NCBI GenBank assembly: GCA_041530395.1 | Contig: CP136945.1 | Coordinates: 930,001-994,000 of the forward strand | DNA from: Thermosynechococcaceae cyanobacterium Okahandja | GTDB lineage: Bacteria > Cyanobacteriota > Cyanobacteriia > Thermosynechococcales > Thermosynechococcaceae | DNA length: 64,000 nt | Direction of reading: 5' to 3' | Shown: positions 36,375 through 45,264 of the stretch, one piece after another | Numbering within the stretch: the stretch's first letter is position 1 | Layout: each line of letters begins with the position of its first letter | The notes under the pieces: model-generated | Databases searched by the model: none | What the model was told of the DNA's origin: nothing | What the model saw: the letters and a program-made list of their open reading frames with translations, nothing else | Made by a program: the position numbers and the translations under genes

Positions 36375-38324
36375 TTAATCGGCAAGAATGACCCCATCCT
36401 CAGCGGTGCCAAGGACAGGACTGGCAAAGGGATCGGCGTTGCCTCGCCAGTTAAAACCATTGATGCGAAACACAATGGCGGCAAGTTGGCGATCGAGGTT
36501 ATAGCGTACCACTACCCCATAGGTGCGGCGGCTATACTCCACTAAGATATTTGTGTTAAACACGGCACCGGTATCGACGTTAATCTGTAGTTGTGCCCCG
36601 GCCCGCAAAGGACCGTAGAGTTGTTGCAGTAGCCCCACATTGACCACACTAAAATCGGCAATGCGATCAAACAGGTAGGGGGACGACTGATCGTTAAAGG
36701 TTTGGGTAAACCCCAGATCAAAGCTGGTGTAGTCAAACCAGTTGCGGGAAAAATGGCCAAACTGACCGCGAAACCCGGCACCGGTAATCAAGGCGGGCTG
36801 AGTACTGCCATTGGTATAGTAGTTGGCTACCCCACCGAAATTGGTGTAGAACTGCAAAAACGGTTGCACGGGGCGGGGGGTGTAGCGCAAACCTTGGGTT
36901 TGGGTGGGGGGCAGCGGTGTACCCTGCCAGAGGGGGGTGACCCAGTTCAGGTTGGCACCCGCCTGTAGCCGACCAAGGGTGGGTTCAGGGGGCAAAGAGG
37001 GCAGATCACTGGCGGCGGTGACGTACTGGCCACCCAGAAGATAGCTGAGGGTGAGGCCACGGCCTAGGGGAATACCGGCGGAGCTAAAGGTACCGCCAAA
37101 ACTGCTTTTGAGTTCCTGCTCCCCAAGGGAACCATTGAAAATGCGCTGGCGATAAATGGCCGAAACGTTAAACAGATTTTCGGCATTGATGTTGTGGCGC
37201 AGTTGGGCGATCGCCCGCGAGGTGCTTGGCCAATCACTCGGATCCAAGGTGGTTAAAAAGCCATAGCCGCGGATACGGGTTTGGGCGCTAAAGCGGTGGC
37301 TGAGTTCCATGGCTGCACCGTAGCTGTTTGCCCGCGTGATGGCAAAATCATTACTCAGAATCCGCTGCAAATAGATCGAGGGGAGGAAGGTCAGGGTAGT
37401 GTTGCGGGTATTGATGGCCGCATAGCGGTAGATCAGGAACACACCGCCGCGATCCCTTTCGTCGTAGCCAAATTCCAACGGCAGAATTTCGTAGGGGCGA
37501 CCGACAACAAACTGCCGCAGCACAATGGGCAAGGCCACGCGCTGATCAAAAACAACACGACCCCGCCGCAGGGTTAACAGGGTTTCTTCGGGGTTAATGG
37601 GTTCGGCGGTGGCCTCCCGTGCTCTGACTTCCAGTTCTGGCGGGCTAAAGGGATCATTGGTCACCCGCAAATTGGTGGCATACCAGCGGCGACCGTCAAA
37701 TTCCAACCGATCGGCTTCAAAGCGCAGGCGATCAAACCCTTCGGTGACTTCCGCTTGGCGTGGCCCGTCGGGAGTGGCACCAATACCGGGTAAGGTACTC
37801 GCTGGATCCGCCGGGCGGCGAATATCTAAATCTTCATTGGCGCGGGCGGCATTGACCACACCACTGGCATTGGTGATTACCCCCTGATCAAGGCGCAGGT
37901 TGTACTCGAGGCGATCGCCCCGGAGCAGCTGATCCCCGCGGGTAATGGTCACATTGCCTTCTGCCACTAAAATCTGGGCGTTTAGATCCGTTTGGATGCG
38001 ATCGGCGCTCAGTTCCCCCTGCTGAAAGCGCAGCAGCACATTCCCAATGGCACTAAATAACCGCCGCAGCAGATCAAATTCCTGACGATCAGCGGTGACT
38101 TCAAGGGGTTGATCCCGAAGTACCGGCGTACTGGCATTTGCCTCGGCCAAGCGCAGGGGGGCGGTAAAATCCGCCGCAGCGGTGGCTGGCATTGGCAGGC
38201 TTAAATCCGGAGCAATCGGCGCACCGAGTAGGTCTGCTTGGGCTGCCCCAGAGACCGCCGTAATCTCCGCCGGTTGGTTGAGTAAGGGGGGGGGAAGACT
38301 TGCAAAGACTGGCAGCCAAAACAA
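36375..38324 (-). CDS. DUF3769 outer-membrane protein (LptD/OstA-like)
   Basis: The 649-residue protein starts from a TTG codon. Its N-terminal third holds an OstA/LptA-like segment (QPLEVTADRQEFD, ILVAEGNVTITRGDQLLRGD), and the remainder is made of alternating amphipathic strands typical of a beta-barrel, ending in a hydrophobic strand. DUF3769 is the cyanobacterial counterpart of LptD, expected to place lipopolysaccharide in the outer membrane. The signal peptide is not well defined at this start. A start just upstream in another frame (38331) would not join the barrel frame without a shift. Confidence 0.85.
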   Translation of the reverse strand: MFWLPVFASLPPPLLNQPAEITAVSGAAQADLLGAPIAPDLSLPMPATAAADFTAPLRLAEANASTPVLRDQPLEVTADRQEFDLLRRLFSAIGNVLLRFQQGELSADRIQTDLNAQILVAEGNVTITRGDQLLRGDRLEYNLRLDQGVITNASGVVNAARANEDLDIRRPADPASTLPGIGATPDGPRQAEVTEGFDRLRFEADRLEFDGRRWYATNLRVTNDPFSPPELEVRAREATAEPINPEETLLTLRRGRVVFDQRVALPIVLRQFVVGRPYEILPLEFGYDERDRGGVFLIYRYAAINTRNTTLTFLPSIYLQRILSNDFAITRANSYGAAMELSHRFSAQTRIRGYGFLTTLDPSDWPSTSRAIAQLRHNINAENLFNVSAIYRQRIFNGSLGEQELKSSFGGTFSSAGIPLGRGLTLSYLLGGQYVTAASDLPSLPPEPTLGRLQAGANLNWVTPLWQGTPLPPTQTQGLRYTPRPVQPFLQFYTNFGGVANYYTNGSTQPALITGAGFRGQFGHFSRNWFDYTSFDLGFTQTFNDQSSPYLFDRIADFSVVNVGLLQQLYGPLRAGAQLQINVDTGAVFNTNILVEYSRRTYGVVVRYNLDRQLAAIVFRINGFNWRGNADPFASPVLGTAEDGVILAD

Positions 38325-38389
38325 CGGTCAAGATTCCTCACGGTTACTGCCTTGATACGTTAGCCGATGTTTCCCCCCTTTGGCGAGGG

Positions 38390-38506
38390 TTACTCTAAAT
38401 CTTTGCGTTTGGGGTTGCGGGCGGGATCCCCAGACAAAAAGCCAAAGACAAAGAGCAGGACAAAGAACGTGACCACGATATAAACAGTGATTTTGAGGGT
38501 TTCCAT
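38390..38506 (-). CDS. psbI: photosystem II reaction centre protein I
   Basis: PsbI is a one-helix subunit of the photosystem II core that stabilises D1 assembly. The 38-residue protein starts [10 protein letters not shown], continues with a single hydrophobic helix ending in [12 protein letters not shown], and finishes KRKDLE, matching PsbI over its whole length. It is too short for usual gene-calling cut-offs. It lies between cytochrome b561 (33 bp upstream) and DUF3769 on the same strand. I see no strong Shine-Dalgarno sequence. Confidence 0.96.
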
Positions 38507-38539
38507 GGTGAAGCTGTTTCTCGAAGCGTCAACTTTTGA

Positions 38540-39118
38540 TCATACGGGATTGCGGAACCGCTTTTGCACAAACCCCTTGAAGCGGCGCCAGTTTGCTCTC
38601 ACAACCTTTCTTTGGGCAATGGTGTGGAGCACAATCAAACTCAAGAAAGCGTAGGCCAGCCAAAAATGCAGGGCGCGGGCAGGCTCCACCATGGCCGAAT
38701 TCACCGGAAACAGATCCGGCAACGTCCAGCCCAGTAATTTAACATTGTTGGCGCGAAAGGAATTTGAGAGCAAAAACCCCGCCAACGGCACCGCCATCAT
38801 CATCAGGTACATCAGGGCATAGGAGAGGGTCTTTTTATACCAGAGAAAATTAACCCGAGGCGATCGCCGTCGATACTTACGCCACGCCACTTGGCCAAGG
38901 GTCACTAAGCGCGCCGCCAACAGGATCAGCGTTATCACCCCAATAGATTTGTGAATGTCGTACATACTATTGCGAATAGGGACGCGGGGTAACCGTGCCA
39001 TCACTACCCCACCGAGGTACAGCAGCAGATACGCGCCGGCCATCCACCAGTGAATCGTCATCAGCCGCTGAAAGACGGAATTAAAGCGACGAGGCTTGGC
39101 CGCAGCAACGTCTGACAT
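38540..39118 (-). CDS. cytochrome b561-family membrane protein
   Basis: The roughly 192-residue product has four helices with histidines placed as in the b561/Ni-Fe hydrogenase cytochrome b fold: MTIHWWMAGAYLLLY, MYDIHKSIGVITLIL, RALHFWLAYAFLSL and IVLHTIAQR. It should bind two b hemes and move electrons in the membrane; the partners are unknown. Start choice: AAGGAGG is 5 nt upstream of the ATG at 39118 (MSDVAAA), and the tandem ATG just before it is too close. It is divergent from chlG. Confidence 0.88.
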   Translation of the reverse strand: MSDVAAAKPRRFNSVFQRLMTIHWWMAGAYLLLYLGGVVMARLPRVPIRNSMYDIHKSIGVITLILLAARLVTLGQVAWRKYRRRSPRVNFLWYKKTLSYALMYLMMMAVPLAGFLLSNSFRANNVKLLGWTLPDLFPVNSAMVEPARALHFWLAYAFLSLIVLHTIAQRKVVRANWRRFKGFVQKRFRNPV

Positions 39119-39219
39119 CATTACCTCCTTGAGCAAGTGCAACGGGGGTTTCCTGTACTGTAGCCCGAGTTTTAGGACTGCCAGTGTCAGGCTCGCTGAG
39201 GAAGCCGCAATAAGGGCTT

Positions 39220-39225
39220 TATAAT
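39220..39225 (+). promoter_or_regulatory. candidate -10 box for chlG
   Basis: A perfect TATAAT lies 34 bp upstream of the chlG ATG in the divergent gap. No convincing -35 box is seen 17 bp upstream. Confidence 0.4.
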
Positions 39226-39259
39226 CGTGTAGGCGTGTAGGTAATTCTGGGCAGAGACT

Positions 39260-40246
39260 ATGACGGACACTCCTGAGTCAACAACACCACCGACGGAGGC
39301 AACGGCAGCGGCGCGGCAGCTTCTGGGCATGAAGGGCGCTAAAAGCGGCGAAACCAACATCTGGAAAATTCGCCTCCAGCTTATGAAGCCGATTACTTGG
39401 ATTCCCCTGATCTGGGGGGTGGTGTGCGGAGCCGCTTCGTCGGGTGGCTTTACCTGGAGCCTCGAAGATATTCTCAAGGCCGCCACCTGTATGCTGCTCT
39501 CGGGGCCGTTGATGGCGGGCTATACCCAAACCCTCAACGATTACTACGATCGCGAGATTGATGCCATCAATGAGCCGTACCGCCCAATTCCCTCGGGAGC
39601 CATTTCCCTGAACCAAGTGCGGGCGCAAATTATTTTTCTGGTGGTGGCGGGTTTAGGCTTGGCCGTGCTGTTGGATCTGTGGGCGGCGCATCCCACCCTG
39701 CCGGTCACCAAAATTGCTCTGTTAGGGGGCTTTCTGGCCTATATTTATTCGGCACCGCCGCTGAAGCTGAAAAAGAACGGCTGGCTGGGGAACTACGCCT
39801 TGGGGGCAAGCTACATTGCCCTGCCGTGGTGGGCGGGTCATGCCCTCTTTGGTCAGTTAACCCCCACGATTGTGGTTTTGACGCTGATCTATAGCTTGGC
39901 GGGGTTGGGCATTGCCATTGTGAATGATTTCAAAAGTGTGGAGGGCGATCGCCAACTGGGGTTAGCCTCACTGCCGGTGATGTTTGGTGTGGGCACGGCG
40001 GCCTGGATTTGTGTCCTGATGATTGATGTTTTTCAGTTGGGGATTGCGGGCTACCTGATGACGCTCCATGCCAATCTTTACGCCGTGATTCTCATTTTGC
40101 TGGTGATTCCCCAAATGGTGTTTCAGGATATGTACTTTTTGCGGGATCCCCTCAAAAATGATGTCAAGTACCAAGCTAGCGCTCAGCCCTTTTTGGTGCT
40201 GGGGATGCTGGTGGTGGGGTTAGCGCTGGGGCATACCCTCGTTTAA
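39260..40246 (+). CDS. chlG: chlorophyll synthase ChlG
   Basis: ChlG attaches the geranylgeranyl or phytyl tail to chlorophyllide in the thylakoid membrane. The 328-residue protein has a short charged N-terminus, about nine helices and both prenyltransferase Asp motifs: NDYYDREIDAINEPYRPIPS and the second VNDFKSVEGDRQLG. chlP, which reduces the tail, lies 930 bp away on the other strand, with one pseudouridine synthase gene between them. Confidence 0.96.
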   Translation: MTDTPESTTPPTEATAAARQLLGMKGAKSGETNIWKIRLQLMKPITWIPLIWGVVCGAASSGGFTWSLEDILKAATCMLLSGPLMAGYTQTLNDYYDREIDAINEPYRPIPSGAISLNQVRAQIIFLVVAGLGLAVLLDLWAAHPTLPVTKIALLGGFLAYIYSAPPLKLKKNGWLGNYALGASYIALPWWAGHALFGQLTPTIVVLTLIYSLAGLGIAIVNDFKSVEGDRQLGLASLPVMFGVGTAAWICVLMIDVFQLGIAGYLMTLHANLYAVILILLVIPQMVFQDMYFLRDPLKNDVKYQASAQPFLVLGMLVVGLALGHTLV

Positions 40247-40255
40247 TGGGCAGCC

Positions 40256-41179
40256 ATGGCCACGACCCTAACCCTTGTGGTTGAGCAGGGGGGCGATCGC
40301 CTCGATACGTTTTTAGCACAGCACTACCCCCAACTGTCCCGCTCCCGCTGGCAACAACTCATCCAGCAGGGGCAGGTGCGCATTAACCAGCGCGTCTGTA
40401 ACCGCAAAAATCAACCCCTGAGTGGCGGTGAGGTCTTGGTCGTTACGCTGCCGGAACCCGAACCCCTTGACTTAGAACCCGAAACCTTACCCCTAGACAT
40501 TCTCTACGAGGACGCTGACCTGCTCATCCTCAACAAACCGGTGGATTTAGTGGTGCATCCCGCCCCCGGGCATAGCCACGGTACCCTGGTGCACGGCCTT
40601 TTGGCCCACTGCCCCGATTTAGCAGGCATTGGTGGTGTGAAACGGCCGGGGATTGTCCATCGGCTCGACAAAGATACCTCCGGTGCCATGGTGGTCGCCA
40701 AAACTGAGTTTGCCCTCCAGCACTTGCAGGCACAACTGAAGTCGCGGCAGATGCAGCGCCACTACCTCGGTGTGGTCTATGGCCAACCTCGCTCAGACAC
40801 GGGTACGATTACGACTCAGATGGGTCGCCATGGGGGCGATCGCAAAAAAATGGCCGTCGTCGCTGCCCCCCACGGCCGCACCGCCACCACCCACTGGCAG
40901 GTCCAGGAGCGCTTTCGCCACTGCGCCCTTGTGGAATTTCGCCTAGACACTGGCCGTACCCACCAGATTCGCGTCCATGCAGCGCATCTTGGCTGGCCGC
41001 TGGTGGGGGATCCCCTCTACGGCAGAGGCTCCCCCGTTAAGATGAACCTCCCCGGGCAGGCACTCCATGCGGTTCGCCTTCAGCTTCAGCACCCGCGTAC
41101 CGGTGAACCGATCGTGGCGATCGCGCCCCTACCCGCGCACATGGAAAAGCTCCTCCAGTGGCTGCGGCAGCATCCCTAA
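40256..41179 (+). CDS. RluD-family 23S rRNA pseudouridine synthase
   Basis: The 307-residue product has an N-terminal S4 domain (DRLDTFLAQHYPQLSRSRWQ) and the RluA/RluD catalytic block PGIVHRLDKDTSGAMVVAKT with the essential Asp. Further family blocks are LVHGLLAHC and LDTGRTHQIRVHAAHLGWPLVGDPLYG. S4 plus this core suggests the RluD type acting on helix 69 of 23S rRNA, but RluA-type targets are hard to tell apart. It starts 9 bp after chlG and its stop overlaps the chlP stop on the other strand. Confidence 0.92.
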   Translation: MATTLTLVVEQGGDRLDTFLAQHYPQLSRSRWQQLIQQGQVRINQRVCNRKNQPLSGGEVLVVTLPEPEPLDLEPETLPLDILYEDADLLILNKPVDLVVHPAPGHSHGTLVHGLLAHCPDLAGIGGVKRPGIVHRLDKDTSGAMVVAKTEFALQHLQAQLKSRQMQRHYLGVVYGQPRSDTGTITTQMGRHGGDRKKMAVVAAPHGRTATTHWQVQERFRHCALVEFRLDTGRTHQIRVHAAHLGWPLVGDPLYGRGSPVKMNLPGQALHAVRLQLQHPRTGEPIVAIAPLPAHMEKLLQWLRQHP

Positions 41180-42411
41180 GGTGCTAAGGCATTCCCCCGC
41201 AGCAAACTGCCAATGGTTTTGGCGGTGATTTTCAACTGCACCAGCGGATTGGCGGGCACCACCGTTTTGTACAGATAGCTATCAAACGTGAGCTTTTGCA
41301 CATCCACATCACTGCACATCTCCACAAAGGCTTCGCGGGTGGCATCGGAGCGGTAAAAGACCCGCTGCAGCAAATCTAACACCAAGTAGGTCATGCCGTA
41401 GGCCTTGTCCCAACGCTTGAGATAGAGCTTCAAATCCGCTTCGGTGGGAATGCGGCGACCATTATTTGAGGTCTCGACAATCGTTTCGGCGCACATGCGG
41501 GCCGATTTGGCGGCAAAATAAATTCCCTCACCAGAGGACTTGGTGACCGTACCGGCGGCATCTCCCACGAGAGCCACCCGACCCACAACCCGCCGCGGCC
41601 GCGGATGCTCGGGAATAGGGTGCGCTTCCACTTTGATAATTTGCCCCCCCGCCAGTTTGGCGGCAGCCCGCGCCCGAATACCCGCCTGCAACTCGCGGAT
41701 GCGGTCTTTATTCACCTTCATGGTGCCAGTGCCCACGGCCACGTGGTCGTACTTGGGAAACACCCACGCATAAAAATCGGGAGAAACATCATCCCCCACG
41801 TACATTTCCGCCAACTCGTCGTAGTAGGCCATCTTGTCGGCGGGGAGGCGAATCCGCTCTTGGAAGGCAATGGCGTAATTGTAATCCCCCGCATCAATTT
41901 CCTTGGCAATGCGGGAGTTGGCCCCATCCGCCCCAATCACCACATCCACCTCTAGGGTTTGGGTGCTGCCATCGGCAAGGACGTAGTGCAGCCTATAGGG
42001 CTGATCGCTACTGCCCGGTTGCTCTAGCTTGAATACGGTGCCATTGATCAGGTTGGTGCCCAGATCCGCCGCTCGATTGCGCATAAAGGTATCGAGAACT
42101 TCGCGGCGGCACATGCCAATGTACTCGTCCTCCTTCAGGGTGTGGCCAATATTGACCTCGATGTTGGAGGGGGAAATCATTTTCATTTTGCGTACCCGCC
42201 GATCAATAATTTCCGGGGGTAACTCAAACTCGCTGACCATGCACAGGGGGATGGCTCCGCCACAGGGCTTGGCATTGTCTAATTTGCGCTCAAAGAGATA
42301 GGTCTCAATTCCAGCCTTGGCTAAAATTTCGGCGGCAGAGGAACCCGCTGGACCACCACCAACAACGGCTACCCGAAGTGACAACGGACAACTCCCAATC
42401 ACTGCTAACAA
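41176..42411 (-). CDS. chlP: geranylgeranyl diphosphate reductase
   Basis: ChlP reduces three double bonds of the geranylgeranyl group to phytyl, feeding chlorophyll and tocopherol synthesis. The 411-residue flavoprotein has the N-terminal dinucleotide motif VVGGGPAGSSAAE (about residues 17-29), the conserved KLDNAKPCGGAIPLC segment and VALVGDAAGTVTKSSGEGI for FAD. I kept the ATG at 42411; a TTG a few codons inside (about 42381) would match cyanobacterial homologues that begin nearer the Rossmann strand. Confidence 0.95.
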   Translation of the reverse strand: MLAVIGSCPLSLRVAVVGGGPAGSSAAEILAKAGIETYLFERKLDNAKPCGGAIPLCMVSEFELPPEIIDRRVRKMKMISPSNIEVNIGHTLKEDEYIGMCRREVLDTFMRNRAADLGTNLINGTVFKLEQPGSSDQPYRLHYVLADGSTQTLEVDVVIGADGANSRIAKEIDAGDYNYAIAFQERIRLPADKMAYYDELAEMYVGDDVSPDFYAWVFPKYDHVAVGTGTMKVNKDRIRELQAGIRARAAAKLAGGQIIKVEAHPIPEHPRPRRVVGRVALVGDAAGTVTKSSGEGIYFAAKSARMCAETIVETSNNGRRIPTEADLKLYLKRWDKAYGMTYLVLDLLQRVFYRSDATREAFVEMCSDVDVQKLTFDSYLYKTVVPANPLVQLKITAKTIGSLLRGNALAP

Positions 42412-42507
42412 ACAACAGTTTGGATGGTATCACGGCAATTTTTTGTCTTCAAGGATTTAATGACCAAGGGCGATAACTGTAACACTTTTCAATAATTTGG
42501 CCGCCAG

Positions 42508-43332
42508 CTAAGGGGCATGGAGAGCTTGGCGAAGTTGATGGTACTGTTGCGTATCCGCCCAGTTGAGAATTTCCTGTGCCCGTAGCACCGGTAAGGGGTG
42601 GGTGAGTTGAGTGGCCTGCAACCCTTTGAACAGTGGTTGCCAACCTTGATTGGCCGCCTCGTACTGCCGCGCTTGGGCAATGAAGGCATCTAGGTTGAGG
42701 CGATCGCTCCACTGGGGCGAGCCGCCACACAACTTCATCAGCACCGAGGCCACCACCCGCGCATCTTGGGTAACCAGCAGAGCGGCGCGATCGCAACTGA
42801 GTTCCGCACAGCGCAGCCATTGCAGTAGTTGAGTTTGGAGTCCCTGCGCCAAAAGCAGTCCCCACGGTGAGAGTTGACTGGTGGCCAGCAGCAGTAAATT
42901 GGCAAGGGTGAGGTAAACCCCATGCTCGCACTTGAGGTGCCCGAGTTCGTGAGCCAGTACCGCCTGCACTTCTGCGGGGGTCAACAGTTCCACCAAGGCG
43001 GTATGGAGTACCACAAAGGGTTGCTTGCCCCGCATGGCAAACGTATAGGCATTGGGCACCGGATGCTGCTTTAGGTACAACTCAGGGGGGTCGAGGTCTA
43101 AACAGCGGCAGGCCTCTAGGTGCAGGTTGTACAACTCCGGAAGCTGCTGCTCACTTAGGCGCAGGCTACTGCCGATGTTTTCGAGGTAAAAGGCCTGCTC
43201 GGCAACAGACCCCAGGATCGTGCGTACCAGTACATCCAACCCCGGCACCTGTTTTAGCGCCGCCGTCGCGTCGCGATCGCGGGGATGGCGAAAGTGATCA
43301 GCGTTTAAGCCCAAATACGCGGCAGCAGGCAT
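42508..43332 (-). CDS. M48-family metalloprotease
   Basis: The 274-residue protein has the zinc motif HELGH at residues 128-132 and a downstream Glu in CAELSCDRAALLV that can serve as third ligand. A hydrophobic segment (LANLLLLATSQLSPWGLLLAQ) follows the HELGH helix, which suggests membrane association as in HtpX/Ste24 relatives. The N-terminal block HFRHPRDRDATAALKQVPGLD is typical of the cyanobacterial branch. A role in membrane-protein quality control is inferred from the family only. Confidence 0.88.
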   Translation of the reverse strand: MPAAAYLGLNADHFRHPRDRDATAALKQVPGLDVLVRTILGSVAEQAFYLENIGSSLRLSEQQLPELYNLHLEACRCLDLDPPELYLKQHPVPNAYTFAMRGKQPFVVLHTALVELLTPAEVQAVLAHELGHLKCEHGVYLTLANLLLLATSQLSPWGLLLAQGLQTQLLQWLRCAELSCDRAALLVTQDARVVASVLMKLCGGSPQWSDRLNLDAFIAQARQYEAANQGWQPLFKGLQATQLTHPLPVLRAQEILNWADTQQYHQLRQALHAP

Positions 43333-43417
43333 GAAATGGTAACGGTTGCTATGGTTTGCCCTAGGCTTCTATTGTAAACTGAGTAGCGGTTTCTTCATAA
43401 AAGGTAACATTTCAGCT

Positions 43418-43777
43418 ATGGGACTCTTTGACGGTCTATTTCGCGGTGGCAAAAAGGCGGCAGCCGAGCCGAAACCCACCAAGGAGTTTTTTTTAGATCC
43501 CGATGAAGCCAAAACCTACGGCAATATTGAGTACATGCGCACCGTCAAATCGGTCAAAAAAACCTTTCCCGCCACAGGAGGCAGCAAAGAGACGGTTGAA
43601 GTGGTGGAACTGGTCTCATCCTTAGAAAAAGTTGATGTTGAGGCGCAAAACAAGGGTCAACCTGAACCGAGTGTGACAGAGATTTCATCTGCTGCTGCGG
43701 CTGAGCAAGACCGTCGCCGCAGTGACCCCAACCTTGACCTGTTCCGTTCAATGGCCAAGGATTTGCGCCGCGGCTAA
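43418..43777 (+). CDS. conserved cyanobacterial hypothetical protein
   Basis: The 119-residue soluble protein begins MGLFDGLFRGGKKAA, an amphipathic start that might bind membranes, followed by a Lys/Pro linker and NIEYMRTVKSVKKTFPAT. The rest is charged, with an Ala-rich stretch and a Lys/Arg-rich C-terminus ending RSMAKDLRRG. I know no domain for it. The arrangement recalls cyanobacterial proteins of unknown function. It ends before a strong terminator, so it is probably a single-gene transcript. The longer frame to 43346 lacks support. Confidence 0.75.
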   Translation: MGLFDGLFRGGKKAAAEPKPTKEFFLDPDEAKTYGNIEYMRTVKSVKKTFPATGGSKETVEVVELVSSLEKVDVEAQNKGQPEPSVTEISSAAAAEQDRRRSDPNLDLFRSMAKDLRRG

Positions 43778-43808
43778 GGCCACACCGAGGGCAAACAGCA
43801 ACGCGTGG

Positions 43809-43830
43809 GGGGGTGCTGTCCCCCTTTTTT
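43809..43830 (+). terminator. Rho-independent terminator after the hypothetical gene
   Basis: GGGGG (43809-43813) pairs with CCCCC (43820-43824) around a TGCTGT loop and is followed directly by six Ts (43825-43830). It lies 32 bp after the stop at 43777 and before the natD-like gene. Confidence 0.8.
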
Positions 43831-43872
43831 GGTTACGCTTATCAAAGACCCTGTACGGCAGCAATACCCCCC

Positions 43873-44739
43873 ATGGACACGCAACTCATTCAACTGTTCG
43901 TTAATGGTTTAGCGGTGGGCAGTATTATTGCCCTTGCCGCGGTGGGACTAACCCTCACGTTTGGCATCTTGCGGCTGCCGAACTTTGCCCACGGTGATTT
44001 TATGACCACCGGTGCCTACCTGACGTTGGTGGCCAATGCCCTAGGGATGGACATTTGGCTATCGATGCTGCTGGGGGCAATGGGAACCGCAGGCCTGATG
44101 TTAATCAGTGAAAAGGTGCTCTGGGCACCCATGCGCGATCGCCGCACCACCTCCACCACGCTCATTATCATGTCCATTGGGCTTTCGTTTGTCTTGCGCA
44201 ATGGCGTGATCTTGATCTGGGGCAGTGAAAACCAGAGCTATCGCTTGCCCGTAATGCCGGCCCTCGATATCTTTGGTATTAAAATTATCTACTCAAAGAT
44301 TATCGTCATGATGTTGGCGGTGGTGGCTATGGCGGCGGTGCATTTTCTGCTGCAGCGCACCAAGGTGGGCAAGGCCATGCGGGCGGTGGCAGATGATCTC
44401 GATTTGGCGCGGGTCTCGGGTATTGATGTGGAGTGGGTGGTGCTGTGTACGTGGCTGGTATCGGGGATCCTCACCGGGGTGGCGGGTGGCCTGTACGGGC
44501 TCATTACGGCCGTGCGGCCTACGATGGGCTGGTTTTTAATTTTGCCCCTGTTTGCCAGTGTTATTTTGGGGGGCATTGGTAATCCCTACGGGGCGATCGC
44601 GGGGGCGCTGATTATTGGTGTTGCCCAAGAAATGAGCACAGTGATGATTCCAGCAGAGTACAAATTAGCGGTGGCCATGGTCATGATGATGGGGGTGCTG
44701 TTGCTGCGTCCCCAAGGTCTCTTTCGCGGCACGCTCTGA
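43873..44739 (+). CDS. natD: branched-chain/neutral amino-acid ABC permease (LivH/NatD-like)
   Basis: The 288-residue membrane protein starts MDTQLIQLFVNGLAVGSIIA and has about eight helices with the LivH loop LQRTKVGKAMRAVADDLDLARVSGIDV, which docks the ATPase. In cyanobacteria NatD, with NatA, B, C and E, imports neutral amino acids; the other subunits are not adjacent here, as is usual in the phylum. The symbol is by family position and less certain than the function. I start at the ATG at 43873. Confidence 0.85.
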   Translation: MDTQLIQLFVNGLAVGSIIALAAVGLTLTFGILRLPNFAHGDFMTTGAYLTLVANALGMDIWLSMLLGAMGTAGLMLISEKVLWAPMRDRRTTSTTLIIMSIGLSFVLRNGVILIWGSENQSYRLPVMPALDIFGIKIIYSKIIVMMLAVVAMAAVHFLLQRTKVGKAMRAVADDLDLARVSGIDVEWVVLCTWLVSGILTGVAGGLYGLITAVRPTMGWFLILPLFASVILGGIGNPYGAIAGALIIGVAQEMSTVMIPAEYKLAVAMVMMMGVLLLRPQGLFRGTL

Positions 44740-44799
44740 TAGGCTAGGGGTAATGGGAGGTGACCTCTGATTAGCGGCCTTTACGATCTGGCGGATTTA

Positions 44800-45264
44800 G
44801 TGGCAGCCATTGCGTCAGCTCCGGCAGAGTGGCGCCCCTTGGTGTTTACCAACGGCTGTTTTGACCTCCTCCATGCTGGCCATGTGCGCTATCTTAGGGC
44901 AGCACGGGGGCTGGGGCAGCGGCTAGTGGTGGGGCTGAACAGCGATCGCTCCGTGGCCGCCCTCAAACCCAACCGACCCATTATTCCCGAACAGCAGCGG
45001 GCAGAGGTCCTTGCTGGTTTACGATCAGTAGATGCCGTGGTCTTGTTTGGCGATCGCACCGCCATCCCCCTCATTGAAGCGCTCCAGCCAGAGATCTACG
45101 TCAAGGGGGGAGACTATGAACTGGCGACCCTACCGGAAGCTGCCGCCGTGGCTCACTATGGTGGCCGCATTGAGTTCATTCAGGTGGAAGTCCCGAGTTC
45201 AACAACGGCAATTGTGCAGCGCATTCTACAGTTGCAAGGGGAGGACGCACGCGGGGCATGGTAG
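44800..45264 (+). CDS. RfaE2/TagD-like nucleotidyltransferase
   Basis: The product is a small cytidylyltransferase-fold enzyme with [17 protein letters not shown] (HxGH motif), GLNSDRSV and the closing [10 protein letters not shown] loop, matching the second domain of HldE/RfaE, which makes ADP-heptose from heptose-1-phosphate. The GTG at 44800 is the first standard start. However, coding similarity runs about ten codons further upstream, and GGGAGG (44755-44760) sits 6-9 nt before a CTG (44767) and an ATT (44770). The real start may be one of those rare codons. The stop overlaps the next gene by 7 bp. Confidence 0.85.
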   Translation: MAAIASAPAEWRPLVFTNGCFDLLHAGHVRYLRAARGLGQRLVVGLNSDRSVAALKPNRPIIPEQQRAEVLAGLRSVDAVVLFGDRTAIPLIEALQPEIYVKGGDYELATLPEAAAVAHYGGRIEFIQVEVPSSTTAIVQRILQLQGEDARGAW

